Positions 8,885 to 16,838 of a stretch of 64,000 bases of DNA are shown piece after piece. A program made the translations under genes and the position numbers. The stretch spans positions 868,001 through 932,000 of the forward strand of contig JACKJC010000002.1 in the NCBI GenBank assembly GCA_020638195.1, read 5' to 3'. The stretch comes from Methylobacteriaceae bacterium (GTDB lineage Bacteria > Pseudomonadota > Alphaproteobacteria > Rhizobiales > Beijerinckiaceae). Under the pieces are notes generated by a model. It searched no databases and was not told where the DNA came from. It saw nothing but the letters and a program-made list of their open reading frames with translations. Numbering within the stretch: the first letter of the stretch is position 1; each line of letters starts with the position of its first letter.

Positions 8885-10002
8885 GCGTGACACAGCAACA
8901 GGTTTTGGCGGCGATCGCCGAACTTCCGGGGCCGGACGCCTCCAGGACGCTGGCGCAATCCGGCGCGCTCGCGGGCGTGAATGTCCGCGACGGCAAGGTT
9001 TTTGTCTCCATCAATGTGGAGCCTGGCAAGGTGCAGGCGCTCGAGCCGATGCGCGGGCGCATCGAGGCCGTCATCAAGAAGCTGCCGGGGGTGGCCGCCG
9101 CCTATGTGACGCTGACTAGCGAAGCGGAGCAGGGCGCTGCCCAGCGCGCGCAACCCGTCCGCTCGTCGGGCCATGCCAAGCCGCAAGCTTCCGGCGGCGC
9201 CGCGCGCATCGGCAAGATCATCGCGGTGGCCTCGGGCAAGGGCGGCGTCGGCAAGTCCACGACGGCCTGCAATGTCGCGCTCGGTTTCGCGCGGCAGGGG
9301 CTCAAGGTCGGCGTGCTCGACGCCGACGTCTACGGCCCGTCCATGCCGCGCCTGTTCGGCATCAAGGGCAAGCCGCAGATGGCGGCCGACGGCGTGAAGC
9401 TCGCGCCGATGGAGAATTACGGCGTCAAGGTCATGTCGATCGGCTTCCTGGTCGAGGACGACGCGCCGATCGTCTGGCGCGGCCCGATGGTGATGTCGGC
9501 AATCAAGCAGCTTCTCGAGGACGTCGACTGGGGCGATCTCGACGTGCTCGTCGTCGACATGCCGCCCGGCACGGGCGACGCGCAATTGACGCTGGCGCAG
9601 AGCGTGCCGCTCGCCGGCGCGATCATCGTCTCCACGCCGCAGGACCTCGCGCTGATCGACGCGCGGCGCGGCATCGCCATGTTCCAGCAGGTGCATGTGC
9701 CGCTGATCGGCGTGGTCGAGAACATGAGCTATTTCCTGTGCCCGCATTGCGGCGGCCGGTCCGACCTGTTCGGCCATGGCGGCGCGCGGCACGAGGCGGA
9801 AAAACTCGGCGTGCCCTTCCTGGGCGAGGCGCCCCTGCACATGTCGATCCGCGAGACCTCCGACGCCGGCGCGCCGGTCGTCGCGACCGCGCCGGACAGC
9901 CCGCAGGCCAAGTCCTACGTCGAGATCGCCGAGAAGGCCTGGGCCAATGTCAACGCAGGCGCGGCTGGCGCACGGCCCGCGCCGCGCATCGTCGTCAACT
10001 GA
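8881..10002 (+). CDS. mrp: Mrp/ApbC-type iron-sulfur cluster carrier ATPase
   Basis: A 373-aa P-loop ATPase of the Mrp/NBP35 (ApbC) family, which binds and transfers [4Fe-4S] clusters. A DUF59/MIP18-like domain occupies residues 1-85. The deviant Walker A is SGKGGVGKSTTACN (about residues 119-132), followed by DADVYGPS, VVDMPPGTGD and the cluster-binding CPHC motif. The start ATG overlaps the cysG stop. In this position it could serve maturation of the many Fe-S proteins of the dsr system, such as DsrK, DsrL, DsrO and DsrAB. That dedication is inference; it may be the cell's general Mrp. Confidence 0.92.
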   Translation: MSVTQQQVLAAIAELPGPDASRTLAQSGALAGVNVRDGKVFVSINVEPGKVQALEPMRGRIEAVIKKLPGVAAAYVTLTSEAEQGAAQRAQPVRSSGHAKPQASGGAARIGKIIAVASGKGGVGKSTTACNVALGFARQGLKVGVLDADVYGPSMPRLFGIKGKPQMAADGVKLAPMENYGVKVMSIGFLVEDDAPIVWRGPMVMSAIKQLLEDVDWGDLDVLVVDMPPGTGDAQLTLAQSVPLAGAIIVSTPQDLALIDARRGIAMFQQVHVPLIGVVENMSYFLCPHCGGRSDLFGHGGARHEAEKLGVPFLGEAPLHMSIRETSDAGAPVVATAPDSPQAKSYVEIAEKAWANVNAGAAGARPAPRIVVN

Positions 10003-10026
10003 TCTTCAACAGGGAGCGCATGGGGC

Positions 10027-10365
10027 ATGGGAATCGAATTCGAGGGCAAGACGATCGAGACGACGGCTTCGGGCTATCTCGTCGACCGCGAGGACTGGAG
10101 CCGCGAGCTCGCCCAGCATATGGCGGCGCAGGACCAGATCGAGCTGACCGACAAGCACTGGGACCTGATCGACTATCTTCGCGAGGAATTCTTCGAGAAC
10201 AACGAGTCGACGCCGAACACGCGCACGATCATCAAGGCGATGAGCGATCGCTGGGGCGAGAAGGTCGACCAGAAGACGCTATACGATCTCTTCCCGCTCG
10301 ATCCCTCGAAGCAGGGCGGCCGCATCGCCGGTCTGCCGGAGAGCCGTCGCAAGGGCGGGTACTGA
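10027..10365 (+). CDS. Cysteine-free DsrC/TusE/RspA-superfamily protein
   Basis: This 112-aa protein matches the DsrC fold over its length: an N-terminal GIEFEGKTIE...GYLVDREDWS, a central HWDLIDYLREEFFENNESTPNTR and the end IAGLPES. Canonical DsrC carries sulfur on two C-terminal cysteines (Cys100 and the penultimate Cys111 in Allochromatium). Here the protein has no cysteine at all: the aligned positions are G98 and G111, and the arm is two residues longer (ends RRKGGY). It therefore cannot bind a sulfur chain or form the disulfide read by DsrMK. Family members without either cysteine have been called RspA and proposed to be regulatory. It lies 24 bases after mrp and 34 bases before the TSUP exporter gene. 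Confidence 0.88.
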   Translation: MGIEFEGKTIETTASGYLVDREDWSRELAQHMAAQDQIELTDKHWDLIDYLREEFFENNESTPNTRTIIKAMSDRWGEKVDQKTLYDLFPLDPSKQGGRIAGLPESRRKGGY

Positions 10366-10399
10366 CGCTGCGCCGCGGGCGTCCGAGCGAGGAGAAACA

Positions 10400-11194
10400 A
10401 TGATCGGCGCGTCCGATTTCGCGGCCGGCGGGTCCGGCGCGCTCGTTGGTTTCACGCTCGGCCTGATCGGCGGCGGGGGCTCGGTGCTTGCCGTGCCGCT
10501 GCTCGTCTACGTCGTGGGCGTCGCCTCGCCGCATGTCGCGATCGGCACGAGCGCGGTCGCGGTCGCGGCCAACGCCTTCGTCAACCTGATCAGCCACTGG
10601 CGGCAGGGCAATGTGCGCTGGCCCTGCGCGATCGTCTTCACGATCGCGGGGGTGATCGGCGCCTCGCTCGGCTCGATCGCGGGCAAGGCCTTCGACGGCA
10701 AGAAGCTGCTTTTCCTGTTCGGCGCGCTAATGGTGGCGATCGGCGTGACCATGCTGTTTCGCAAGTCGGCCGATGACGACGCCTTCGCGCCGCTGGGGCG
10801 CGGGAACGCCACGACGCTCGGGCCGAAGCTCGTGGCGACCGGCGGCGCGGTCGGCGCGCTGTCGGGCTTTTTCGGGATCGGAGGCGGCTTTCTGATCGTG
10901 CCGGGCCTGATGGCCTCGGCGCATATGCCGATGCTGTCGGCGATCGGCACGTCGCTGGTCGCGGTGACAGCCTTCGGCCTGACCACGGCGGTGTCCTACG
11001 CGCTGTCGGGGCTCGTCGACTGGCGGATCGTGGCGATATTCATCGGGGCCGGCGCGTTCGGCGGCTTTGCCGGCGCGCGGGCGGCCGCCCATCTCGGCGC
11101 GCAGAAGGCGACGCTGTCGCGGATCTTCGCGACCATCGTGATCTGCGTCGGGCTCTATGTGATGGCGCGCGGCGTGCTGACGCTGATGGGATGA
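10400..11194 (+). CDS. TauE/SafE (TSUP) family sulfite/anion exporter
   Basis: A 264-aa polytopic membrane protein of the TSUP family. Two homologous halves of hydrophobic helices are visible, each beginning with a glycine-rich turn (LIGGGGSVLAVPLL near residue 22 and FFGIGGGFLIVPGL near 160), the family signature. Relatives export sulfite, sulfoacetate or related anions. Directly behind the dsr genes, exporting sulfite made by DsrAB or moving thiosulfate-derived sulfur is a reasonable inference. A good ribosome site (GGAGAA) precedes the ATG. The gene is convergent with the arsR-family gene, with a 15-base gap. Confidence 0.85.
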   Translation: MIGASDFAAGGSGALVGFTLGLIGGGGSVLAVPLLVYVVGVASPHVAIGTSAVAVAANAFVNLISHWRQGNVRWPCAIVFTIAGVIGASLGSIAGKAFDGKKLLFLFGALMVAIGVTMLFRKSADDDAFAPLGRGNATTLGPKLVATGGAVGALSGFFGIGGGFLIVPGLMASAHMPMLSAIGTSLVAVTAFGLTTAVSYALSGLVDWRIVAIFIGAGAFGGFAGARAAAHLGAQKATLSRIFATIVICVGLYVMARGVLTLMG

Positions 11195-11209
11195 TCAGCG
11201 GCGCGAGGA

Positions 11210-11614
11210 CTATTTTTTCGCGCCATCCGCCTTGGGTTCGCAGAATGCCTTGCGGAGCGCGTCGAGTATGGCGCGCACGTTTTCGTCCGCCAGCGAGTAA
11301 TAGATGGTCTTGCCATCGCGGCGCGTGGAGACGAGGCGATCGAGACGCAGACGGGCGAGCTGCTGCGAGACGGTCGACTGGCGCTCGCCGAGAATGTTCT
11401 CGAGCTCGCCCACCGAGCATTCGCCCTCCGAAAGCGCACAAAGCAAAAGAAGGCGGGACTCGTGCGACAGGGCCTTGAGGAAATCGCTGGCTTCGCGCGC
11501 TTTTTCCACCATGAGCGCGAAGTCGGCGGCGGCCTGGGCGCTCGTTTCGACCGCAGGGCCGCTGATGTTCGGCTCATCGGCCCGCGTCGGGGATTTCGTT
11601 GCAATCGCAACCAT
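11210..11614 (-). CDS. ArsR-family repressor of the SqrR/BigR persulfide-sensing type
   Basis: A 134-aa winged-helix regulator. The DNA-binding segment reads SVGELENILGERQSTVSQQLARLR (about residues 67-90) followed by the wing TRRDGKTIYYSL. Cysteines are C59, C66 and C125. C59 (RLLLLC) and C125 (KAFC) are 66 residues apart, the same spacing as Cys41 and Cys107 of Rhodobacter SqrR, which form a tetrasulfide crosslink with reactive sulfur species. This and the neighbouring sulfur genes support sulfide or persulfide sensing. It likely derepresses sulfur-oxidation or export genes; the targets cannot be told from the sequence. The extra C66 is next to the helix-turn-helix. The N-terminal 30 residues are a low-complexity extension. 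Confidence 0.85.
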   Translation of the reverse strand: MVAIATKSPTRADEPNISGPAVETSAQAAADFALMVEKAREASDFLKALSHESRLLLLCALSEGECSVGELENILGERQSTVSQQLARLRLDRLVSTRRDGKTIYYSLADENVRAILDALRKAFCEPKADGAKK

Positions 11615-11952
11615 ATTTGTCTCGATCCCAGTTTCTGCGCGGGCGCATGCGCAAGCATTGCGTCAGTTCCCGGATTCGCAAAGCATATCAAGCATGCTGC
11701 GTCGCGGGAATGTGGGCCGGAATCCTTAATGCGGGCCTCATAACGGAAACGGCCGACCTGTACATCCGAGGTCGACCGTTCGTATCGCCGTCCGCCGAGC
11801 GGGGCGAATCATCAGATTAGAATCGTGTTCGGCAAATCCGTCAAGAGTCAACGATTCGCTTGCATTGCTCATTTGCACTCAGCCGTTGAGATTTCGGTGG
11901 CTGTTTCATGCTAGGGGTACGCATTCGGCAGTAATTCGTTGCGGAAACCGCC
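11615..11952. other. Intergenic region with arsR promoter side; no gene seen
   Basis: A 338-base gap between the divergent arsR-family gene and the small plus-strand gene at 11953. It is less GC-rich than its surroundings around 11800-11950. An inverted repeat CGACCT...AGGTCG spans about 11754-11774 and could be an operator or a weak hairpin. The sequence GAATC occurs twice near 11805-11825. I did not find an ATTC-N8-GAAT site of the kind bound by SqrR. No convincing open frame or RNA is visible. Confidence 0.4.
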
Positions 11953-12231
11953 ATGTATGGACCCTTTTTCAAATTCGGCATGGACATGACCATGCTCGCG
12001 CTGGAGGCGCAGGAGGTCATCGCCCTGCGGATGGCGCGCCTGGCGCTCGGGGGGCCCGCGGTGGCGGCGCGCGAGACGCGCCGGATGGTTTCGGAGAAGG
12101 CGGTCGCGGCGGTTGAAACGGGGCTGCATCTGGCCGCGGGCGGCAGTCCGCATAAGGTCGTGCGCCATTATCGCCGCAAGGTGCAGGCGAACCGCGACCG
12201 GCTCTCCGCCAACCTGACGGGTCACCGCTGA
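11953..12231 (+). CDS. Small helical conserved protein of unknown function
   Basis: A 92-aa protein rich in alanine, arginine and leucine with predicted amphipathic helices (ALEAQEVIALRMARLALGG, then ETRRMVSEKAVAAVETG). The C terminus is basic (HYRRKVQANRDRL). This pattern recalls short phasin-like proteins of Rhizobiales, but I cannot name a family. Its stop TGA (12229-12231) overlaps the CTG codon that appears to start the next gene, so translation may be coupled. Codon use looks like its neighbours. Confidence 0.6.
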   Translation: MYGPFFKFGMDMTMLALEAQEVIALRMARLALGGPAVAARETRRMVSEKAVAAVETGLHLAAGGSPHKVVRHYRRKVQANRDRLSANLTGHR

Positions 12232-13100
12232 GCGACATTTTTCTTGCCTGCGGCCCGGCGCGTCTGCGGCTCGCCACAAGGGGCGCGGAGCCGCTCGCCT
12301 GGTCTGTCGGCGGCATCGATCTCCTGTGGGCGCCAGATCCGGCCGTTTGGCCGCAGACGGCGCCGATCCTGTTTCCGGTCGTCGGCTGGACGCGCAATGG
12401 CGAAGTCCGGCATAGGGGCAAGACTTACCCGTTGGGATTGCACGGTTTTGCGGCGGGGCGCGATTTCCGGCTGGTGGAGCAGGGCGCCGATTTCGCCCGA
12501 CTGCGTCTGCAGGCAGACGTTGAAACGCGTGAGACGTATCCGTTCGAATTCCGGCTGGACGCGGTCTACACTCTGCGAGAAGACGCGCTCGTCTGGGCGC
12601 TGGAGGCGACCAATCTCGGGGTCGAGCCCATGCCCTATGCGCTCGGGCTCCATCCGGGCTTTTGCTGGCCGCTGGCCGGCTCCGACGCGGAGCATTCCTT
12701 CGTTTTCGATGGTACAGAGCGTGCCGAAGTCCCTGTCATCGCGCCCGGCGGACTGTTTTCGAACGAGCGCCGCGCCGTGCCGCTCGAGGGGCGGCGGCGA
12801 TTGGCGCTGACGCCGGAGCTCATGGCGCAAGAGGCCCTGTGCTTCCTCGACATGGCGAGCCGCGGCGCCGTTTTCGATAATGGGGCAGGCGTGCGATTGC
12901 GCGTCGAACTCGACGATTTCCCGCATCTGGCTCTGTGGGCGCGGCCGCCCGCGCCCTTCCTGTGCATCGAGGCCTGGACGGGCCATGGCGATCCCGTGGG
13001 GTTCGTAGGCGAACTCGCCGACAAACCCTCGATGCGACTGCTGGCGCCGGGCGCGACCGTGCGGCATGTGGCCCGGTTTTCTCTGGAAAGGGATGGCTGA
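12228..13100 (+). CDS. Aldose 1-epimerase (LacX-like) family protein with apparent CTG start
   Basis: A 290-aa galactose-mutarotase-fold protein of the LacX/YeaD-like group. Homology-type blocks include the N-terminal GAEPLAW, the family block APILFPVVGW, KTYPLGLHGFA, and the late ALGLHPGFCWPL with the conserved histidine. The domain clearly begins before the first usable TTG (12432). Between the in-frame stop TAA at 12153 and 12432 there is no ATG, GTG or TTG. The best candidate is CTG at 12228, which overlaps the preceding stop as CTGA in the place where ATGA is usual. The substrate is unknown; it probably interconverts sugar anomers in the cytoplasm. Confidence 0.75.
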   Translation: MSDIFLACGPARLRLATRGAEPLAWSVGGIDLLWAPDPAVWPQTAPILFPVVGWTRNGEVRHRGKTYPLGLHGFAAGRDFRLVEQGADFARLRLQADVETRETYPFEFRLDAVYTLREDALVWALEATNLGVEPMPYALGLHPGFCWPLAGSDAEHSFVFDGTERAEVPVIAPGGLFSNERRAVPLEGRRRLALTPELMAQEALCFLDMASRGAVFDNGAGVRLRVELDDFPHLALWARPPAPFLCIEAWTGHGDPVGFVGELADKPSMRLLAPGATVRHVARFSLERDG

Positions 13101-13178
13101 CCCGCGCGTTACGCTTGGCGCCGCGCTCCGCGTCTGACAGAAGACGCGCAAAGCCGGACACCAGCGCGAGCCCCAGAC

Positions 13179-14087
13179 ATGAGCGATTTCCTGCGTCCCT
13201 CGGCCAAGAAGGCCCTGATCATCGACGGCAAGATCGCGGCGGCGAGCGTCGTCGCGGAGACCCGCGCCAAGACCGAGGCGCTGATCGCGCGCGGCGTGCG
13301 ACCGGGTCTCGCGGTCGTGCTGGTCGGCGACGATCCGGCGAGCGGCGTCTATGTGCGGTCCAAGAGCCGCATGGCGGAATCCCTCGGTTTCCATTCCGTG
13401 CAGCACAATTTGCCTGCCGACGTGGCGCAGGCCGACCTCAATGCGCTGGTCGAGAAGCTGAACGCCGATCCGCAGATCCACGGCATTCTCGTGCAGCTGC
13501 CGCTGCCCAAGGGGCTCGACACAGCCGACGCGCTGGAGCGGATCGATCCGCGCAAGGACGTGGACGGCATCCATCCCGTCAACGCCGGCCTGCTGGCGAC
13601 CGGCGCCATCGAGCGCGCGCTCGTGCCCTGCACGCCGTTCGGCTCCATGGGGCTGATCGAGCGAACCTGCGCGGCGCTCGGCCGCAAGGTGGAGGGCGCC
13701 GAGGCGATCGTGATCGGCCGCTCCAACCTGATGGGCAAGCCGATGGCGCAGCTGCTGCTGGCGGCCAATGCGACCGTGACCATGGCGCATTCGCGCACCC
13801 GCGACCTGCCTGATGTCGTGCGTCGCGCCGATATCGTGGTCGCGGCCGTGGGCCAGCCGGAAATGGTGCGCGGCGACTGGATCAAGGACGGCGCCATCGT
13901 CATCGATGTCGGCATCAACCGCGTGCCGACGGACGACGGCAAGTATCGCCTGACCGGCGATGTCGCCTATGAGGAGGCGCTGGAGCGCGCCGCCGCCGTC
14001 ACGCCGGTGCCTGGCGGCGTCGGGCAGATGACCGTGCCGCTCCTGATGGCGAATACGGTCGAGGCCGCGCGGCGCGCCAACCCGTAA
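13179..14087 (+). CDS. folD: FolD, methylene-tetrahydrofolate dehydrogenase/cyclohydrolase
   Basis: FolD (302 aa) interconverts methylene-, methenyl- and 10-formyl-tetrahydrofolate with NADP. Signature blocks are YVRSKSRMAESLG (with the catalytic lysine at the usual YxxxK position), QLPLPKGLD, PRKDVDGIHPVNAG, the Rossmann loop VIGRSNLMGKPMA and the C-terminal TPVPGGVGQMTVPLLMANT. Length matches the family. It stands alone, 78 bases after the epimerase-like gene and 89 bases before the Crp-family regulator. Confidence 0.96.
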   Translation: MSDFLRPSAKKALIIDGKIAAASVVAETRAKTEALIARGVRPGLAVVLVGDDPASGVYVRSKSRMAESLGFHSVQHNLPADVAQADLNALVEKLNADPQIHGILVQLPLPKGLDTADALERIDPRKDVDGIHPVNAGLLATGAIERALVPCTPFGSMGLIERTCAALGRKVEGAEAIVIGRSNLMGKPMAQLLLAANATVTMAHSRTRDLPDVVRRADIVVAAVGQPEMVRGDWIKDGAIVIDVGINRVPTDDGKYRLTGDVAYEEALERAAAVTPVPGGVGQMTVPLLMANTVEAARRANP

Positions 14088-14176
14088 AGGATGCGCCGGC
14101 GACGGCATGGACGGAACGCGCGCGTCTGATACATTTGCGCCATGGCCGCGGGGGCGGCGTTCAGTGTGGAACGGCC

Positions 14177-14866
14177 ATGCAAAGCCTTGCTCGTCATCCA
14201 TTCTTCAAGGATGTCGCCGGATTCGACTTCGACAAGTTCGACCGTCGCGTCATCTGGAAGAAGTGCGACGATGGCGAGACCATCGTCGATTTCGAGGACA
14301 AGTCGACCGACGTCTACTTCCTCGTGTCAGGCGACGTGCGCGTCCTCTTGCGCACGGCGGCAGGCAAGGAAGTCATTCTGGCCGACATCAAGGCCGGCGA
14401 ATTCTTCGGCGAAATGTCGGCGATCGACAGTATCGAACGGTCCGCGAACGTGACGGCGCTGACCAAGGCGGAGGTCGCGATCATGTCGTCCGCCGTCTTC
14501 CGCGAGATCCTGTTCGGCAATCAGCACGCCTGCGACAAGGTCCTGCGGCTGCTGACGCACCGTGTTCGCGACGTGAACACGCGGCTTGCCGAAATGGCGA
14601 TCTTCGACCTGCGCCACCGGCTCTATTCCGAGCTGTTGCGTTCTTCGCATCCCCGGCCGGGCCATGCGGGCGAGCGCGTCGTCACTCCGCCGCCGTTCCA
14701 TCACGTCGTCGCCGCGCGCATCGGCTGCCGGCGCGAGCAGGTGACGCGCGAGCTCTCGACCATGACGAGCGAGGGGCTGGTCGAGAAGACGCGCGGCGCA
14801 CTGGTGCTGCTCAAGCCGCAAGTCCTCGAGTCGCGTCTGCGCGAGGCGATGCGCGAGGGCGATTGA
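14177..14866 (+). CDS. Crp/Fnr-family cyclic-nucleotide-binding regulator
   Basis: A 229-aa transcription factor. An N-terminal cyclic-nucleotide-binding beta-roll (residues 20-125) has the phosphate-binding cassette GEFFGEMSAID followed by ERSANVTA, close to the consensus for cAMP/cGMP binding. The C-terminal helix-turn-helix reads RIGCRREQVTRELSTM. No N-terminal cysteine cluster is present, so it is not an Fnr-type oxygen sensor. ATG 14177 is preferred because the family N terminus (LARHPFFKDV) follows at once; an upstream in-frame start at 14135 would add 14 unlikely residues. The gene stop directly abuts the TTG start of the transporter ATPase, suggesting co-expression. Confidence 0.85.
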   Translation: MQSLARHPFFKDVAGFDFDKFDRRVIWKKCDDGETIVDFEDKSTDVYFLVSGDVRVLLRTAAGKEVILADIKAGEFFGEMSAIDSIERSANVTALTKAEVAIMSSAVFREILFGNQHACDKVLRLLTHRVRDVNTRLAEMAIFDLRHRLYSELLRSSHPRPGHAGERVVTPPPFHHVVAARIGCRREQVTRELSTMTSEGLVEKTRGALVLLKPQVLESRLREAMREGD

Positions 14867-15937
14867 TTGCTGCAAACGCCGATCCTCCAGTTCGAGCAGG
14901 TCTCGAAGCGGTTCGGCGCGACCGCTGCCGTCGACGGAGTTTCAATCGACATCGCGCCCGGCGAATTCTTCGCCCTGCTGGGGCCGTCGGGCTGTGGCAA
15001 GACCACGCTGATGCGCATGGCCGCCGGTTTCGAGCGGCCTGACGAAGGCCGGGTCCTGATCGACGGCGCGGATGCGACCGATACACCGCCGCATCGGCGC
15101 CCCGTCAACATGATGTTCCAGTCCTACGCGCTCTTTCCGCACATGAGCGTCGCGGACAATATCGCCTTCGGCCTGAAGGCGGCGGGTTCTTCACGCGACG
15201 CGATTGCGGCGCGTGTGTCCGAGATGGTGCGGCTCGCGCAATTGCAGGGTCTCGAAAAGCGCAAGCCGCATCAGCTTTCCGGCGGGCAGAAACAGCGCAC
15301 CGCGCTTGCCCGAGCGCTGGCGCGCGGGACGAAACTGCTTTTGCTCGACGAGCCGCTCGGCGCGCTCGACCGCAAGCTGCGTGAGGAAACGCAATTCGAG
15401 CTGATGGACATACAGAAGCGGCTTGGCGCGGCCTTCGTGGTCGTCACGCACGATCAGGACGAAGCCATGTCAATGGCCGACCGCATCGCCGTGATGCGCG
15501 CCGGCAAGATCGAGCAGATCGGAGCGCCCGCCGACATCTACGAGCGTCCGCGCTCGCGCTACGTCGCGGAGTTCATCGGCGAGGTCAATCTTTTCGAGGG
15601 CAAGGCGACGCGACGTGGCGACGTGCTGCGGATCGAGGCGCAGGATGGCGAGATCGAAGCGCCCTCGCGCGAGGGCCTGGTCGATGGCGCAACGCTCGCC
15701 TGCGCGGTGCGGCCCGAACGCATCCGCTTCGCGGCGGCGGACGCGTCGGGCGCCAACAGGCTTGCCGGCGTCGTGCATGACGTCGCCTACCGTGGCGATC
15801 ACCGCGTTTTTCGGGTGCGCCTGAAATCCGGGGCGCTGGCGCGCGTCGCGGCGCCCTCGGCCTTGCCCGCGCCTCAGCCGGGCGAGGCGGCGACGCTCGC
15901 CTTCGACGCGGACGCCTGCGTGGTTCTCGATGCCTAG
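14867..15937 (+). CDS. PotA-like ABC transporter ATP-binding protein
   Basis: A 356-aa ATPase of the spermidine/putrescine importer family. Walker A GPSGCGKTTLMR (about residues 39-50), the signature LSGGQKQRTALARAL, Walker B LLLLDEPLGALD and the switch histidine VTHDQDEAM are intact. A C-terminal TOBE-like domain follows residue 240. The start is a TTG directly after the regulator's stop; it gives a normal N terminus (LQFEQVSKRFG). It overlaps the next permease gene by 8 bases. Import of polyamines is likely by family, but the substrate-binding protein is not encoded nearby. Confidence 0.9.
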   Translation: MLQTPILQFEQVSKRFGATAAVDGVSIDIAPGEFFALLGPSGCGKTTLMRMAAGFERPDEGRVLIDGADATDTPPHRRPVNMMFQSYALFPHMSVADNIAFGLKAAGSSRDAIAARVSEMVRLAQLQGLEKRKPHQLSGGQKQRTALARALARGTKLLLLDEPLGALDRKLREETQFELMDIQKRLGAAFVVVTHDQDEAMSMADRIAVMRAGKIEQIGAPADIYERPRSRYVAEFIGEVNLFEGKATRRGDVLRIEAQDGEIEAPSREGLVDGATLACAVRPERIRFAAADASGANRLAGVVHDVAYRGDHRVFRVRLKSGALARVAAPSALPAPQPGEAATLAFDADACVVLDA

Positions 15938-16838
15938 GGGCGGGCTGGCACGCGGCCGCCTGTCGGCGCTCGCCATTCCCTACGGTTGGCTCGCGTTGTT
16001 CTTTCTCGCGCCGCTAGCGCTGGTGGCGAAAATCTCGCTGTCGAAATCGATTATCGCGCAACCGCCATACGAGCCGGCCTTCCGCGCCTCGGACGGGCTC
16101 GCCGGCTGGCTCGAAAAGGCGCGCATGTTTTCGGTCGCCGCCTATCGCGGCCTTGGCGAGGATCCGCTCTATCTCGAATCCTATCTGTCATCGCTCGCCA
16201 TTGCCGGCGTTTCGACGCTGCTCGCCTTGCTGGTCGCCTATCCGCTCGCGCTCGCCATAGCGCGCTCCGATCCGAAGCGGCGCTCGCTGTTGATCGCGCT
16301 CGCGGTCGCGCCGTTCTGGACGAGTTTTCTCATTCGCGTCTATGCATGGATCGCGATCCTGAAGGACGAGGGTTTCCTCAATCACGCTCTTATGGCGCTC
16401 GGGCTGATCGACGCGCCGCTGACGATCTACGCCACCAATGTCGCGGTCGTGATCGGCATCGTCTATTCCTACCTGCCGTTCGTCGTACTGCCGATCTACA
16501 ATTCGCTGGAGAAGCAGGATGCGGCCCTGCGCGAGGCGGCGGCCGATCTCGGCGCGGGACCGCTCGCGACATTCTGGAAAGTGACGCTGCCGCTGTCGGC
16601 GCCGGGCGTGATCGCCGGCGCGCTGCTGATGTTCATTCCCGCGGTCGGCGAATTCGTCATTCCCGACCTGCTCGGCGGCTCCGACACGATCATGATCGGC
16701 CGCACCATGTGGAACGATTTCTTCGAGAACCGCGACTGGCCGGCGGCCTCGGCCGGTGCGATCGTGCTGCTCATCCTGCTGGTCGGGCCGATCGTCTGGT
16801 TCGAGCGGCGGCAGACGAAGGGGCAGGGGGCGCAATGA
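15930..16838 (+). CDS. PotB-like ABC transporter permease
   Basis: A 302-aa inner-membrane permease with about six helices. The cytoplasmic EAA-type loop is readable as REAAADLGAGPLATFWKVTLPLSAPG, which contacts the ATPase. The periplasmic segment after the first helix is longer than usual (SKSIIAQPPYEPAF). The gene starts inside the ATPase gene and its stop overlaps the start of the second permease (ATGA). Confidence 0.9.
   Translation: MPRGGLARGRLSALAIPYGWLALFFLAPLALVAKISLSKSIIAQPPYEPAFRASDGLAGWLEKARMFSVAAYRGLGEDPLYLESYLSSLAIAGVSTLLALLVAYPLALAIARSDPKRRSLLIALAVAPFWTSFLIRVYAWIAILKDEGFLNHALMALGLIDAPLTIYATNVAVVIGIVYSYLPFVVLPIYNSLEKQDAALREAAADLGAGPLATFWKVTLPLSAPGVIAGALLMFIPAVGEFVIPDLLGGSDTIMIGRTMWNDFFENRDWPAASAGAIVLLILLVGPIVWFERRQTKGQGAQ

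Noticed and set aside
10027..10365. Calling this gene a normal dsrC or tusE
   Set aside because: Both functional cysteines are missing, including the penultimate cysteine kept in TusE.
11750..11780. Hairpin in the arsR upstream region as a terminator
   Set aside because: The stem is short, has no T-run and has no gene upstream in the right direction.
12222..14201. Minus-strand open frame opposite folD and the epimerase-like gene
   Set aside because: folD motifs are intact on the plus strand and the antisense product is low-complexity.
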